From positions 1 through 6,327 of the forward strand of contig DXMJ01000027.1 in the NCBI GenBank assembly GCA_019414265.1: DNA of 6,327 bases, read 5' to 3'. Position 1 is the stretch's first letter. Each line of letters begins with the position of its first letter. The position numbers and the translations under genes were made by a program. The notes beneath the pieces are model-generated. The model saw only the letters and a program-made list of their open reading frames with translations. It had not been told where the DNA came from and made no database searches. Origin of the DNA: Collinsella sp. Lineage in GTDB: Bacteria; Actinomycetota; Coriobacteriia; Coriobacteriales; Coriobacteriaceae. Below are positions 1 through 5,578 of the stretch, piece by piece.

Positions 1-1148
1 TCGCGCATGTCCTCAAGATCGGCAGTGATCTTCTTCTCGACACGCTTGGCAATGGCCTTGAGCTGACGGTTCTGTTGCAGCGTCTCACGCGAGATGTTGA
101 GCGTCACGTCGGCAGAGTCCACGACACCGCGCACAAAGTTGTAGTAGTCGGGTAGCAGGTCGTCGCACTTCTCCATAATCAGCACGTTGGAACTGTAGAG
201 CGCCAGGCCCTTCTCGTAGTCCTTGCTGTACAGATCGAACGGGGCGCGACCCGGCACAAACAGCAGCGCATCGTACTCAAGCGTACCCTCGGCATGGAAG
301 CTGATAGTGCGCGCGGGATCGTCAAAGTCGTGGAACGTGGACTTGTAGAACTCGTTGTAATCCTTCTGCTCAACGTCGGAGCTGCGCTTTTTCCAAATCG
401 GCGTCATGGAGTTGATGGTCTCGAGCTCCTGGTAGTCCTCGTACTCGGGCTTGTAGTCGTCGCCGGCGTCCTCGGGCTTGGGTTTCTGGCGGCTCTTGCT
501 CACCATCATCTGAATCGGGTAGCGCACATAGTTGCTGTACTGCTGAATCAGGCTCTTGAGGCCCCACTCGGTCAGGAAGCGATCGTAGGTCTCGGCCTCG
601 CCGTCGGCGTCGAGCTTCTCGTTCTCGCGCAGCGTCAGGATGACATCGGTACCGTGCTCAGCACGCTCGCCATCCTCGATGGTGTAGCCCTCAAGACCGT
701 CGGACTCCCAAACGTGGGCGGTATCCTCGCCATAAGCGCGGCTGACGACCTTCACGTGGCTGGCGACCATAAAGGCGGAGTAGAAACCCACGCCAAACTG
801 ACCGATGATGTCGACATCGGAACCCTGCTGCTCGGCGTTCTCAGTCTTAAACTCCTCGGAGCCGGAATGGGCGATGGTGCCCAGATTGCGCTCGAGCTCC
901 TCGGCGGTCATGCCGATACCGTTATCCGAAATGGTGATGGTACGGGCATCTTTATCAAAGGAAACACGAATAGCCAGGTCGCCCTGGTCGAGCTTGACGC
1001 TCGGGTCCTGCAGGCTCTTAAAGTTGAGCTTGTCGACGGCATCGCTCGCGTTGGAGATAAGCTCGCGCAGGAAGATTTCCTTATTGGTGTAGATGGAGTT
1101 GATCATGAGGTCGAGCAGTTTTTTGCTCTCGGTCTTAAATTGACGCAT
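1..1148 (-). CDS. htpG: Molecular chaperone HtpG (bacterial Hsp90), N-terminal part, cut by window edge
   Basis: This is an ATP-dependent homodimeric cytosolic chaperone that remodels and refolds client proteins. The frame is open to the left edge, giving 382 codons of a protein usually about 620-650 residues long. The GHKL ATPase domain is complete: the N-box with E29 and N33 in LRELISNASDA, DNGIGM at 75-80, NLGTIAHSG at 88-96, the lid GQFGVGFYSAF at 116-126, and GTD at 166-168. A short charged linker rich in K, E, D and P follows at about 218-243. The middle domain then begins and includes SRETLQQNR at 353-361, whose R354 aligns with the ATP-contacting arginine of Hsp90. The ATG at 1148 follows AAAGGA (1155-1160) by 6 nt. 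The C-terminal dimerisation domain lies outside the window. The gene has its own 202-bp upstream region, so it is probably not simply the last gene of the GNAT operon. Confidence 0.97.
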   Translation of the reverse strand, partial: MRQFKTESKKLLDLMINSIYTNKEIFLRELISNASDAVDKLNFKSLQDPSVKLDQGDLAIRVSFDKDARTITISDNGIGMTAEELERNLGTIAHSGSEEFKTENAEQQGSDVDIIGQFGVGFYSAFMVASHVKVVSRAYGEDTAHVWESDGLEGYTIEDGERAEHGTDVILTLRENEKLDADGEAETYDRFLTEWGLKSLIQQYSNYVRYPIQMMVSKSRQKPKPEDAGDDYKPEYEDYQELETINSMTPIWKKRSSDVEQKDYNEFYKSTFHDFDDPARTISFHAEGTLEYDALLFVPGRAPFDLYSKDYEKGLALYSSNVLIMEKCDDLLPDYYNFVRGVVDSADVTLNISRETLQQNRQLKAIAKRVEKKITADLEDMR

Positions 1149-1154
1149 GTGCAG

Positions 1155-1160
1155 TCCTTT
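1155..1160 (-). promoter_or_regulatory. Ribosome binding site of htpG
   Basis: AAAGGA read on the minus strand, 6 nt before the ATG at 1148. It fixes the htpG start and lies 18 nt downstream of the T-run of the upstream hairpin. Confidence 0.75.
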
Positions 1161-1164
1161 CGCG

Positions 1165-1206
1165 CTACCCCCGTCCGCAAAAACGGCCCGGTTGCCCGAG
1201 CCGCAT
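1165..1206 (-). other. Possible 13-codon leader ORF in the htpG 5' region
   Basis: On the minus strand an ATG at 1206-1204 opens a frame reading MRLGQPGRFCGRG and ends at TAG (1167-1165), 16 nt before the htpG ATG. It spans the whole terminator-like hairpin at 1179-1203. The only Shine-Dalgarno candidate is a weak CAGG 6 nt upstream. A frame this short can arise by chance. It is listed because translating it would run through and disrupt the hairpin, which would be a simple attenuation arrangement. This is inference only. Confidence 0.2.
1179..1203 (-). terminator. Intrinsic-terminator-shaped hairpin in the htpG leader
   Basis: Read on the minus strand, the arms CGGCTCGG and CCGGGCCG form an 8-bp stem (seven Watson-Crick pairs and one G-U). 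They close on a GCAA tetraloop of the GNRA class and are followed directly by TTTTT. The shape is that of a Rho-independent terminator. It could end transcription from the acetyltransferase operon. However, it lies only 30 nt before the htpG ATG and downstream of the only good -10-like box, so it may also attenuate htpG itself. Confidence 0.7.
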
Positions 1207-1234
1207 TGCAGACCTGCTATGTTCAGACTTAGAT

Positions 1235-1263
1235 TTTATAACCCATTAGCGCGCATATATACA
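1235..1263 (-). promoter_or_regulatory. Candidate htpG promoter
   Basis: On the minus strand TATAAA (1240-1235), within TTATAAAAT, resembles a -10 box. It would place the transcription start near 1228, about 80 nt before the htpG ATG. No good -35 hexamer sits 17 bp upstream. That position (about 1258-1263) is AT-rich and touches the dyad at 1261-1286, which would fit an activator- or repressor-controlled promoter. An alternative is TTGGAC (1289-1284) with TATGTA after a 19-bp spacer. Assigned by eye. Confidence 0.4.
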
Positions 1264-1286
1264 TACGGAATCGAAAAACTGTATGT
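1261..1286. promoter_or_regulatory. Inverted repeat upstream of htpG, operator-like
   Basis: ACATACGG at 1261-1268 and CTGTATGT at 1279-1286 form an inverted repeat with 7 of 8 positions matching and a 10-bp AT-rich centre. It lies directly upstream of the -10-like TATAAA, overlapping the expected -35 position. This spacing suits a dimeric transcription factor. It does not match the HrcA CIRCE element or the HspR HAIR element, the usual heat-shock operators. The regulator is unknown. Confidence 0.4.
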
Positions 1287-1312
1287 CCAAACGCTCTGAT
1301 GCGCCAATTGCC

Positions 1313-1359
1313 AAGGAGTGTCCCCGACTGCCGGCAGGAAAGGAACGTCCCTATCTGCC
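1313..1359. repeat. Imperfect tandem repeat overlapping the end of the acetyltransferase gene
   Basis: Two 20-bp units at 1313-1332 and 1340-1359 match at 15 of 20 positions with a 27-bp period, sharing AAGGA, GTCCC and CTGCC. The second unit includes the TAG stop of the acetyltransferase gene (1353-1351). A perfect palindrome, CTGCCGGCAG, sits at the junction (1328-1337). The shape suggests a REP-like or dispersed intergenic repeat. Only a genome-wide copy count could show this. Confidence 0.4.
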
Positions 1360-1851
1360 ATCTACGCGCTTGGCCATCCAAACATGGGGCTGGCCCTCGT
1401 CTTCGTAGTCCACCGGGGCAATCTGCGTGTAACCCGCCTTGGCATAGAGCGGCAGCACGTATTCCTGCGCGTGCAGCTTAATGAGCTTGGCGCCGGCATC
1501 ACGCGCGCACGTATCACTGGCCTCGACAATCTTGCTCGCCAAACCGCGACGGCGCATGCTCGGCAGCACGGCCACGCGCCCCATAATGTAGGTCTCCCCC
1601 GCCGCGACGCCTTCGTCCAAGTCGCACGCCGGCGACACCGGAGCCTCTGCGTCAGCTGCGCGCTCAAGCTCTTCGGGAAACACGCGCGAGCAACCGGCAA
1701 GCTCACCGTCTACATAGAGCGTCACATGGATGCAGTTCGGATCCTCGTCGATAGCGTCAAACTCATTCTCGTAGCCCTGCTCGTCCATAAAAACGACGCG
1801 GCGCACCAACGCCGCGTCATCAAAGCATCCCGTCTTAAGTTGGATATCCAT
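1351..1851 (-). CDS. GNAT-family N-acetyltransferase, ElaA-like
   Basis: A predicted acetyl-CoA-dependent acyltransferase of 166 residues whose substrate cannot be inferred. Strand beta-4 with motif A is GRVAVLPSMRRRGLA (91-105), containing the R-x-x-G-x-A pyrophosphate-binding loop at R100-A105. Motif B covers about 126-143 (LHAQEYVLPLYAKAGYTQ). The C-terminal stretch EGQPHVWMAK (152-161) resembles the conserved E-G-x-P-H-x-x-M ending of ElaA/YjcF-type GNAT proteins. The frame also has an in-phase TTG at 1869, but only the ATG at 1851 has a proper ribosome binding site (AAAGGG, 5 nt spacing), so I use 1851. It lies 39 nt after the phosphatase stop with no terminator between them, so it is probably the last gene of the wzz operon. 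A role in polysaccharide biology is not shown. Confidence 0.88.
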   Translation of the reverse strand: MDIQLKTGCFDDAALVRRVVFMDEQGYENEFDAIDEDPNCIHVTLYVDGELAGCSRVFPEELERAADAEAPVSPACDLDEGVAAGETYIMGRVAVLPSMRRRGLASKIVEASDTCARDAGAKLIKLHAQEYVLPLYAKAGYTQIAPVDYEDEGQPHVWMAKRVDGR

Positions 1852-1856
1852 GGCTG

Positions 1857-1862
1857 CCCTTT
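1857..1862 (-). promoter_or_regulatory. Ribosome binding site that decides the acetyltransferase start
   Basis: AAAGGG on the minus strand, 5 nt before the ATG at 1851. The upstream in-frame TTG at 1869 has no comparable site, which supports the shorter protein. Confidence 0.65.
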
Positions 1863-1890
1863 CATTCAATGCGGACGTTAGGGACAGATT

Positions 1891-2541
1891 TTAGCGAAAA
1901 TGAGCTCCGCGCACGCTAAACTTCGCGCGAGCCTTCGCCAGGCAGTCGTAATGACCCACGTTATGGGCATCGCTCGCGATGAAGCTGTACAGGTTCTGAT
2001 CGAACAGGCGCTGTGCCGGCTTTTTCTCGCGACCAAATCGACCGCCGGCAATAAAGTCCGCCGAAGCCTGCAGCTTGCAGCCCATATCGACCAGGCGCTC
2101 CGCCACACTTACATCCTTTTGAACCGCACGATAGCGCTCAGGATGAGCGATGATCACCTGGTAGCCACGGCACTGCAAATCGTAAATCGTGTTCTCGTAC
2201 TCTCTAAACGCATACGCATCGGCATGCGTCGAAAGCTCGAGCAGAAACTCGTTGGTCCCATCGAAATGCAAGTGATCCGCGGCATCGATACCAAGCTCAA
2301 CGAGCTTTCGATGGTTGACCTCGAAGCCCATCTGGAGCGGAAAACCGTCAGCGTTATCGCGCAGCAGCTCAAAGGCATCCCACATCTTGTCGTAATCAAA
2401 ATAGGGATCACGGCAGTGAGGAGTGCAAACGATTCTGGTTACACCGGCCCGCTTGGCAGCCTCGAGCATCGCCAAGCTCTCTTCGAGATCGGCGGCGCCG
2501 TCGTCTACACCCGGCAAGATATGGCAATGAATGTCACGCAT
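1891..2541 (-). CDS. PHP-family protein-tyrosine phosphatase, CpsB/YwqE-like
   Basis: A predicted manganese-dependent cytoplasmic phosphatase that removes phosphate from BY-kinases such as the one encoded just upstream, resetting the capsule or exopolysaccharide phosphorylation cycle. Its 216 residues are slightly short for the family (about 240-255). All expected metal-ligand motifs are present: DIHCHILPGVDDG at 3-15 (H5, H7, D14), TPH at 40-42, GFE at 72-74 (E74), AHPERY at 132-137 and SDAHN at 190-194 (D191, H193). The ATG at 2541 follows AAGG (2549-2552) by 7 nt, and the gene starts 17 bp after the kinase stop, in one operon. Members of the wider PHP superfamily include histidinol phosphatases. 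The DIHCHILPGVDDG signature and the kinase neighbour favour the tyrosine-phosphatase assignment. Confidence 0.93.
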   Translation of the reverse strand: MRDIHCHILPGVDDGAADLEESLAMLEAAKRAGVTRIVCTPHCRDPYFDYDKMWDAFELLRDNADGFPLQMGFEVNHRKLVELGIDAADHLHFDGTNEFLLELSTHADAYAFREYENTIYDLQCRGYQVIIAHPERYRAVQKDVSVAERLVDMGCKLQASADFIAGGRFGREKKPAQRLFDQNLYSFIASDAHNVGHYDCLAKARAKFSVRGAHFR

Positions 2542-2558
2542 AGGTCAGCCTTAATCAA

Positions 2559-3296
2559 CTAAACGTTTGCTCGGTTGGTGAAGATGCCCTTTTTGGAAGT
2601 GCCCTGATCGTCGGAGCCCTTCTTAACCTTCTTACCGTCCTTGGTGTAGTAAGAATAGTAGTACTCGCTGGTCTCGGTCTCACAGTAATTCATGACGGTA
2701 CCGATGAGCTTGACCTTCTCGGACTTCTTAAGCTGGGCGATAGCGTTGAGCGCCTCTTCGCGCTTGGTAAAGTCCTCGCGCACCACGAACAGCGCGCCGT
2801 CAGTCAAGCTGGCAATCTCGGCAGCATCGATGAAGGTGCCGACCGGAGGAGCATCGAAGATGACGTACTGGAACTTGGCGGACAGTGCCTTTACCAGCTT
2901 GGCAAAGCGATGGGAGACGATGATGTCGGCAGGATTGGGAATGTGCGGCTCGGCATCGAGGAAGTAGAAGTTCTTCTGACCCGTCTCGACAATTGCCTGG
3001 TCAATGGAGATCTGCTCGGACAGGACTGCATAGAGTCCGCCGCGGGAGCGGACGCCGAGCATATCGGCAAGGGACCTGCGACGCATATCAGCCTCGACCA
3101 GCAGGACACTCTTGCCGCTCGTGGCGATTGCCTGAGCAAGATTAATGGAAACCGTAGACTTGCCCTCGTTGGGAATCGAGGAGGTAACGGTGATGGTGCG
3201 AATGGGGTCGTCCACGCTCGCAAAGCGGATGTTGGCCAGAAGGGTCTTGGCGGCATTCTGCACAACGAGCTTATCGGTGTTCTTTGCCTTAGCCAT
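2559..3296 (-). CDS. BY-family protein-tyrosine kinase, CpsD/CapB-like
   Basis: A cytoplasmic bacterial tyrosine kinase of the MinD/ParA-like P-loop class, 245 residues, about the usual length for the stand-alone Gram-positive form. Walker A is SIPNEGKST (40-48, K46), Walker A' is VLLVEAD with D70 (64-70), and Walker B is YVIFDAPP with D148 (144-151). The C-terminal tyrosine cluster EYYYSYY (211-217) is the expected autophosphorylation site. A lysine-rich tail follows it. There is no membrane segment. The family relies on a separate Wzz/CpsC-like partner, encoded 2 bp upstream. The start at 3296 is preceded by AAAGGTGG (3306-3313), which lies inside the end of the upstream gene, so translation is probably coupled. 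Phosphorylation state is expected to control polysaccharide chain length and export. The C-terminal tyrosines would be substrates of the next gene's phosphatase. Confidence 0.95.
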   Translation of the reverse strand: MAKAKNTDKLVVQNAAKTLLANIRFASVDDPIRTITVTSSIPNEGKSTVSINLAQAIATSGKSVLLVEADMRRRSLADMLGVRSRGGLYAVLSEQISIDQAIVETGQKNFYFLDAEPHIPNPADIIVSHRFAKLVKALSAKFQYVIFDAPPVGTFIDAAEIASLTDGALFVVREDFTKREEALNAIAQLKKSEKVKLIGTVMNYCETETSEYYYSYYTKDGKKVKKGSDDQGTSKKGIFTNRANV

Positions 3297-3298
3297 GC

Positions 3299-3955
3299 CT
3301 ATTTACCACCTTTCATAGCCGGAATTCGGCCAACAACGGGAATACCCAGGAGCTCTTCTGCCTCTTCGGCACCGCGGATGCGGGTATTGAGCATGTCTGC
3401 CAAAACGACATAGGCAACTGCGATAAAGATACCGGCGAGGAACGCGACGGCAATATACAGCGTGCGCTTGGGGCCGCTGGGGGCTTCGGGGGTCTTAGCC
3501 TCGTCGATAACGTTGATGCTCTGGGCAGCGCCGACGTTCTGAGCGACCGTACTCACCGAGCTGGCAATGGCCTTTGCGACCTCAGCCGTCTCCTTGGCAT
3601 CGGTGCCGGTAACCGAAAGCGTAATGACACGCGTGGTGGTCTCGGAGGAAACAGACACCTTGTAGTCATCCAAATCGGTGAGGCCCAGTTCTTTGGCGGC
3701 GCCGCTCTTAACGCTATCGCTATCCAGCAGCGTGGCGATATCGTTGGAAAGCATCTGGCTCGCCGAGAGATCGTTGTAGCTCATCTGACCGCTATCGTCG
3801 GTCTTGGCGAGAATGTACATGCTCGTCGTCGCGGTATAGGTGTTGTCCATCGCAACGAAGGACACGATGCCCATAGCGATCGCGCAGACCACCGGAAGGG
3901 TGATGACCAGCTTGAGGTGCTTCTTCAGCAGCTGGAACAGTTCGAGAAGGGTCAT
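3299..3955 (-). CDS. Wzz/CpsC-like polysaccharide co-polymerase and tyrosine-kinase adaptor
   Basis: A membrane protein of 218 residues with the Wzz topology. It has a short cytoplasmic N-terminus, TM1 at about 15-36, an extracytoplasmic domain at about 37-165, and TM2 at about 166-187. A cytoplasmic tail ends in EELLGIPVVGRIPAMKGGK-like sequence. The proline-rich segment before TM2 carries P156, P159 and P162, as in Wzz/CapA proteins. The tail, containing the LGIPVVGRIP stretch, corresponds to the region that contacts and activates the BY-kinase in related systems. It is at the short end for the family. The ATG at 3955 has AAAGG 8 nt upstream (3964-3968). It is the first gene of the wzz-kinase-phosphatase-acetyltransferase operon. 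It probably helps set chain length or assemble the export complex of a surface polysaccharide, whose biosynthetic genes are not in this window. Confidence 0.93.
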   Translation of the reverse strand: MTLLELFQLLKKHLKLVITLPVVCAIAMGIVSFVAMDNTYTATTSMYILAKTDDSGQMSYNDLSASQMLSNDIATLLDSDSVKSGAAKELGLTDLDDYKVSVSSETTTRVITLSVTGTDAKETAEVAKAIASSVSTVAQNVGAAQSINVIDEAKTPEAPSGPKRTLYIAVAFLAGIFIAVAYVVLADMLNTRIRGAEEAEELLGIPVVGRIPAMKGGK

Positions 3956-4033
3956 GCAGCTTGCCTTTCATTTCCCCAGTTCGGATTGACAAAACTGTCC
4001 GTATGTTATCGCATCTTTTTACCGAGACCAAAC

Positions 4034-4064
4034 TCTATACATAAGAAACAGGCTCTCCTGTAAA
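4034..4064 (-). promoter_or_regulatory. Candidate promoter of the wzz operon with a dyad in the spacer
   Basis: On the minus strand TTTACA (4064-4059) matches the -35 consensus at 5 of 6 positions. Possible -10 boxes are TGTATA (4041-4036, 17-bp spacer) or the better-matching TATAGA (4039-4034, 19-bp spacer). The spacer holds the short dyad ACAGG-AGAG-CCTGT (4061-4048). A dyad in an over-long spacer is the layout used by MerR-type promoters, so control by such a protein is conceivable. A second weak candidate is TTGGTC-N17-TAACAT (4031-4003). Confidence 0.3.
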
Positions 4065-4089
4065 AATGTCGGAAGCAATCGTAAAATTG
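4060..4089. repeat. Direct repeat GTAAAAWTG with 21-bp period upstream of wzz
   Basis: GTAAAAATG (4060-4068) and GTAAAATTG (4081-4089) match at 8 of 9 positions and are offset by 21 bp, two helical turns. They overlap and lie just upstream of the candidate -35 box. Direct repeats on one helix face suit OmpR/PhoB-type regulators, but AT-rich words recur easily by chance. Confidence 0.25.
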
Positions 4090-4096
4090 CACAACA

Positions 4097-4125
4097 ACGC
4101 CGCACCCGAAAGTCAAATGCGGCGT
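4097..4125 (-). terminator. Stem-loop after the sensor kinase gene, probable terminator
   Basis: ACGCCGCA (4097-4104) and TGCGGCGT (4118-4125) form a perfect 8-bp GC-rich stem with a 13-nt loop, 25 nt after the kinase stop codon. On the minus strand the stem is followed by TGTTGTGC and then AATTTTAC, so the U-tract is broken and the terminator would be weak. Some read-through into the wzz operon is possible. Confidence 0.5.
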
Positions 4126-4150
4126 CTACATCAATATCTATGTTGTATCG

Positions 4151-5575
4151 CTATGCGAATGGCTCGTCCTGCTGTATGGGAAACGTCACCGTAATGGTGG
4201 TTCCCACGCCCAACTCGCTCGACAGATCAAGCGTGGCGTGATGATACAGGGCCGCATGCTTGACAATGGCAAGCCCCAGGCCGGTTCCGCCGCGTGCCTT
4301 GGACCTACTCTTGTCCACGCGATAGAACCGCTCAAATACCTTGCCCTGTTCTTCAGGCGCGATACCGATTCCCGTGTCGGCGACAGCGAGGAACGGATGG
4401 CCTTCGTCGTTGGTGCCGCACTGCAGCGTAACCGTACCGCCGGGCCGATTGTAGCGGATGGCGTTGCTTGCCAGATTATAGATGAGCTCGTCGACCAAGC
4501 GCGACACGCCTTCGATGACCACAGGCTTGGTCTCATGACTTATCGTCACATTCGCTTGACGGGCGACCTGTTCAAGACGCTGTTCAACCGCGTAGATCGC
4601 ACGCGAGAGCTCAATAGGCTCCGTGGACCCAATGGGCACTGCCTCGCCTTCAGTTGCACGTTCGGCCTCGTCCAAGTTAGACAGCGTAAGGATGTCGTTG
4701 ACAAGCGCTGCCAAGCGGCCCGCCTCACGATAGATGCGACCGCCAAAGTTGCGCAGGTCGTCCTCGCCCTCGACCATGCCATTTGCGATGAGCTCGGCAT
4801 AGCCCGAAATCGCCGTAAGCGGCGTCTTGAGCTCATGGGTGATATTCGCCGTGAACTCGCGGCGCATACGGTCGTTGTCCGCTAGCACCGCCATTTGGCG
4901 CTTGAGTTCCTGGCGCTGCGACTCGATGCGCTCAAGCATGGGAACCATCTCGGCATAGGCGTGCTCATAGCTACGGCGTGGGTGATCCAAATCCACCTCT
5001 TGCAACGGCGCGATGATGGCACGGGACTCACGGCGCGCCATAAAAAACGAGAGTACTGCACCCGCTGCTGCGATAAGCAGCATCGGCGCCAGCATCGACA
5101 GCAAAATCGCCGCAACGCCAGGCTGGGCCTGCGCCAAGCGAACGACCTGGCCGTTATCAAGGGTGACGGCGCGATACAGCATAATCTCGTCGAGTGTAGA
5201 GCTTGCGCGCTCCGCGGAACCCGAACCACTCTCAAAGGCCTCGATGACCTCGGGGCGATCGCCATGGTTGGGCAGTGTGGAAGGCGACGCCTCGTTGTCG
5301 TAGGCAACAGATCCGTCCTTATTGATCAGCGTGATACGAAGATCCTCGCGATCGAGGCTTCGCAAGAACGGAATGGGCTCCTGCTGCTCGTCGAGGGCGG
5401 CAGCAATGAGCTCAGTTTCCTGCGCCAGATTGGCACTCGTGGCATCCGCCAAAGTGTTTTGCACAAAGAACGCACCCAGCACCGTAAACGCCACGATAAC
5501 CGCCATGGCGCAGACAAAGATCGTCACAAAAACGCGGTGCGACAGCGTATGTTTTCCCTGGGGGGCGAAGACCAC
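4151..5575 (-). CDS. Membrane sensor histidine kinase, PhoR-like
   Basis: An inner-membrane kinase of 474 residues that autophosphorylates on histidine and passes phosphate to the response regulator encoded upstream. It has TM1 at about 15-38, an extracytoplasmic sensor at about 39-153 (with RITLINKDGSVAYDNEA, NHGDRPEV and RASSTL, as in many PhoR-like sensors), and TM2 at about 154-180. The juxtamembrane linker has no classical HAMP motif; it contains IIAPLQEVDLDHP and MVPMLERIESQ. The DHp domain contains FTANITHELKTPL (241-253) with H247. The ATPase domain has an N-box with N371, DTGIGI (400-405), FERFYR (414-419) and GGTGLGL (429-435). The start is GTG at 5575, supported by GGAGGAG 6 nt upstream (5582-5588) and a 3-bp gap from the regulator stop. 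The stimulus is unknown; a phosphate or cell-envelope signal is possible but unproven. Confidence 0.95.
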   Translation of the reverse strand: MVFAPQGKHTLSHRVFVTIFVCAMAVIVAFTVLGAFFVQNTLADATSANLAQETELIAAALDEQQEPIPFLRSLDREDLRITLINKDGSVAYDNEASPSTLPNHGDRPEVIEAFESGSGSAERASSTLDEIMLYRAVTLDNGQVVRLAQAQPGVAAILLSMLAPMLLIAAAGAVLSFFMARRESRAIIAPLQEVDLDHPRRSYEHAYAEMVPMLERIESQRQELKRQMAVLADNDRMRREFTANITHELKTPLTAISGYAELIANGMVEGEDDLRNFGGRIYREAGRLAALVNDILTLSNLDEAERATEGEAVPIGSTEPIELSRAIYAVEQRLEQVARQANVTISHETKPVVIEGVSRLVDELIYNLASNAIRYNRPGGTVTLQCGTNDEGHPFLAVADTGIGIAPEEQGKVFERFYRVDKSRSKARGGTGLGLAIVKHAALYHHATLDLSSELGVGTTITVTFPIQQDEPFA

Positions 5576-5578
5576 GGG

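Noticed and set aside
294..1232. Long plus-strand open frame of 312 codons opposite htpG
   Set aside because: It lies almost wholly antisense to htpG, whose minus-strand reading shows every Hsp90 motif. Its translation is a valine/leucine-rich shadow typical of GC-rich antisense frames.
1328..1337. Palindrome CTGCCGGCAG as a terminator of the acetyltransferase gene
   Set aside because: It has no loop and no T-run on the minus strand. The hairpin at 1179-1203 is a far better terminator.
1149..1350. CIRCE (HrcA) or HAIR (HspR) heat-shock operator upstream of htpG
   Set aside because: I looked for TTAGCACTC/GAGTGCTAA and CTTGAGT/ACTCAAG on both strands and found neither.
1852..1869. Six-residue N-terminal extension of the acetyltransferase from a TTG start
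   Set aside because: There is no Shine-Dalgarno sequence before the TTG, whereas AAAGGG lies 5 nt before the ATG at 1851.
1318..1881. Plus-strand open frame of 187 codons opposite the acetyltransferase
   Set aside because: It is a shadow of the GNAT gene, which has motif A and motif B on the minus strand.
1900..2562. Plus-strand open frame of 220 codons opposite the PHP phosphatase
   Set aside because: It is antisense to a gene with full catalytic motifs, has no credible domain and no good ribosome binding site.
3986..3991. Perfect TTGACA on the plus strand upstream of wzz as a plus-strand promoter
   Set aside because: No acceptable -10 box occurs 16-18 bp downstream (TCGCAT only), and there is no plus-strand gene to serve.
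4238..4885. Plus-strand open frame of 215 codons opposite the histidine kinase
   Set aside because: It is antisense to the kinase catalytic domain and shows no recognisable protein features.
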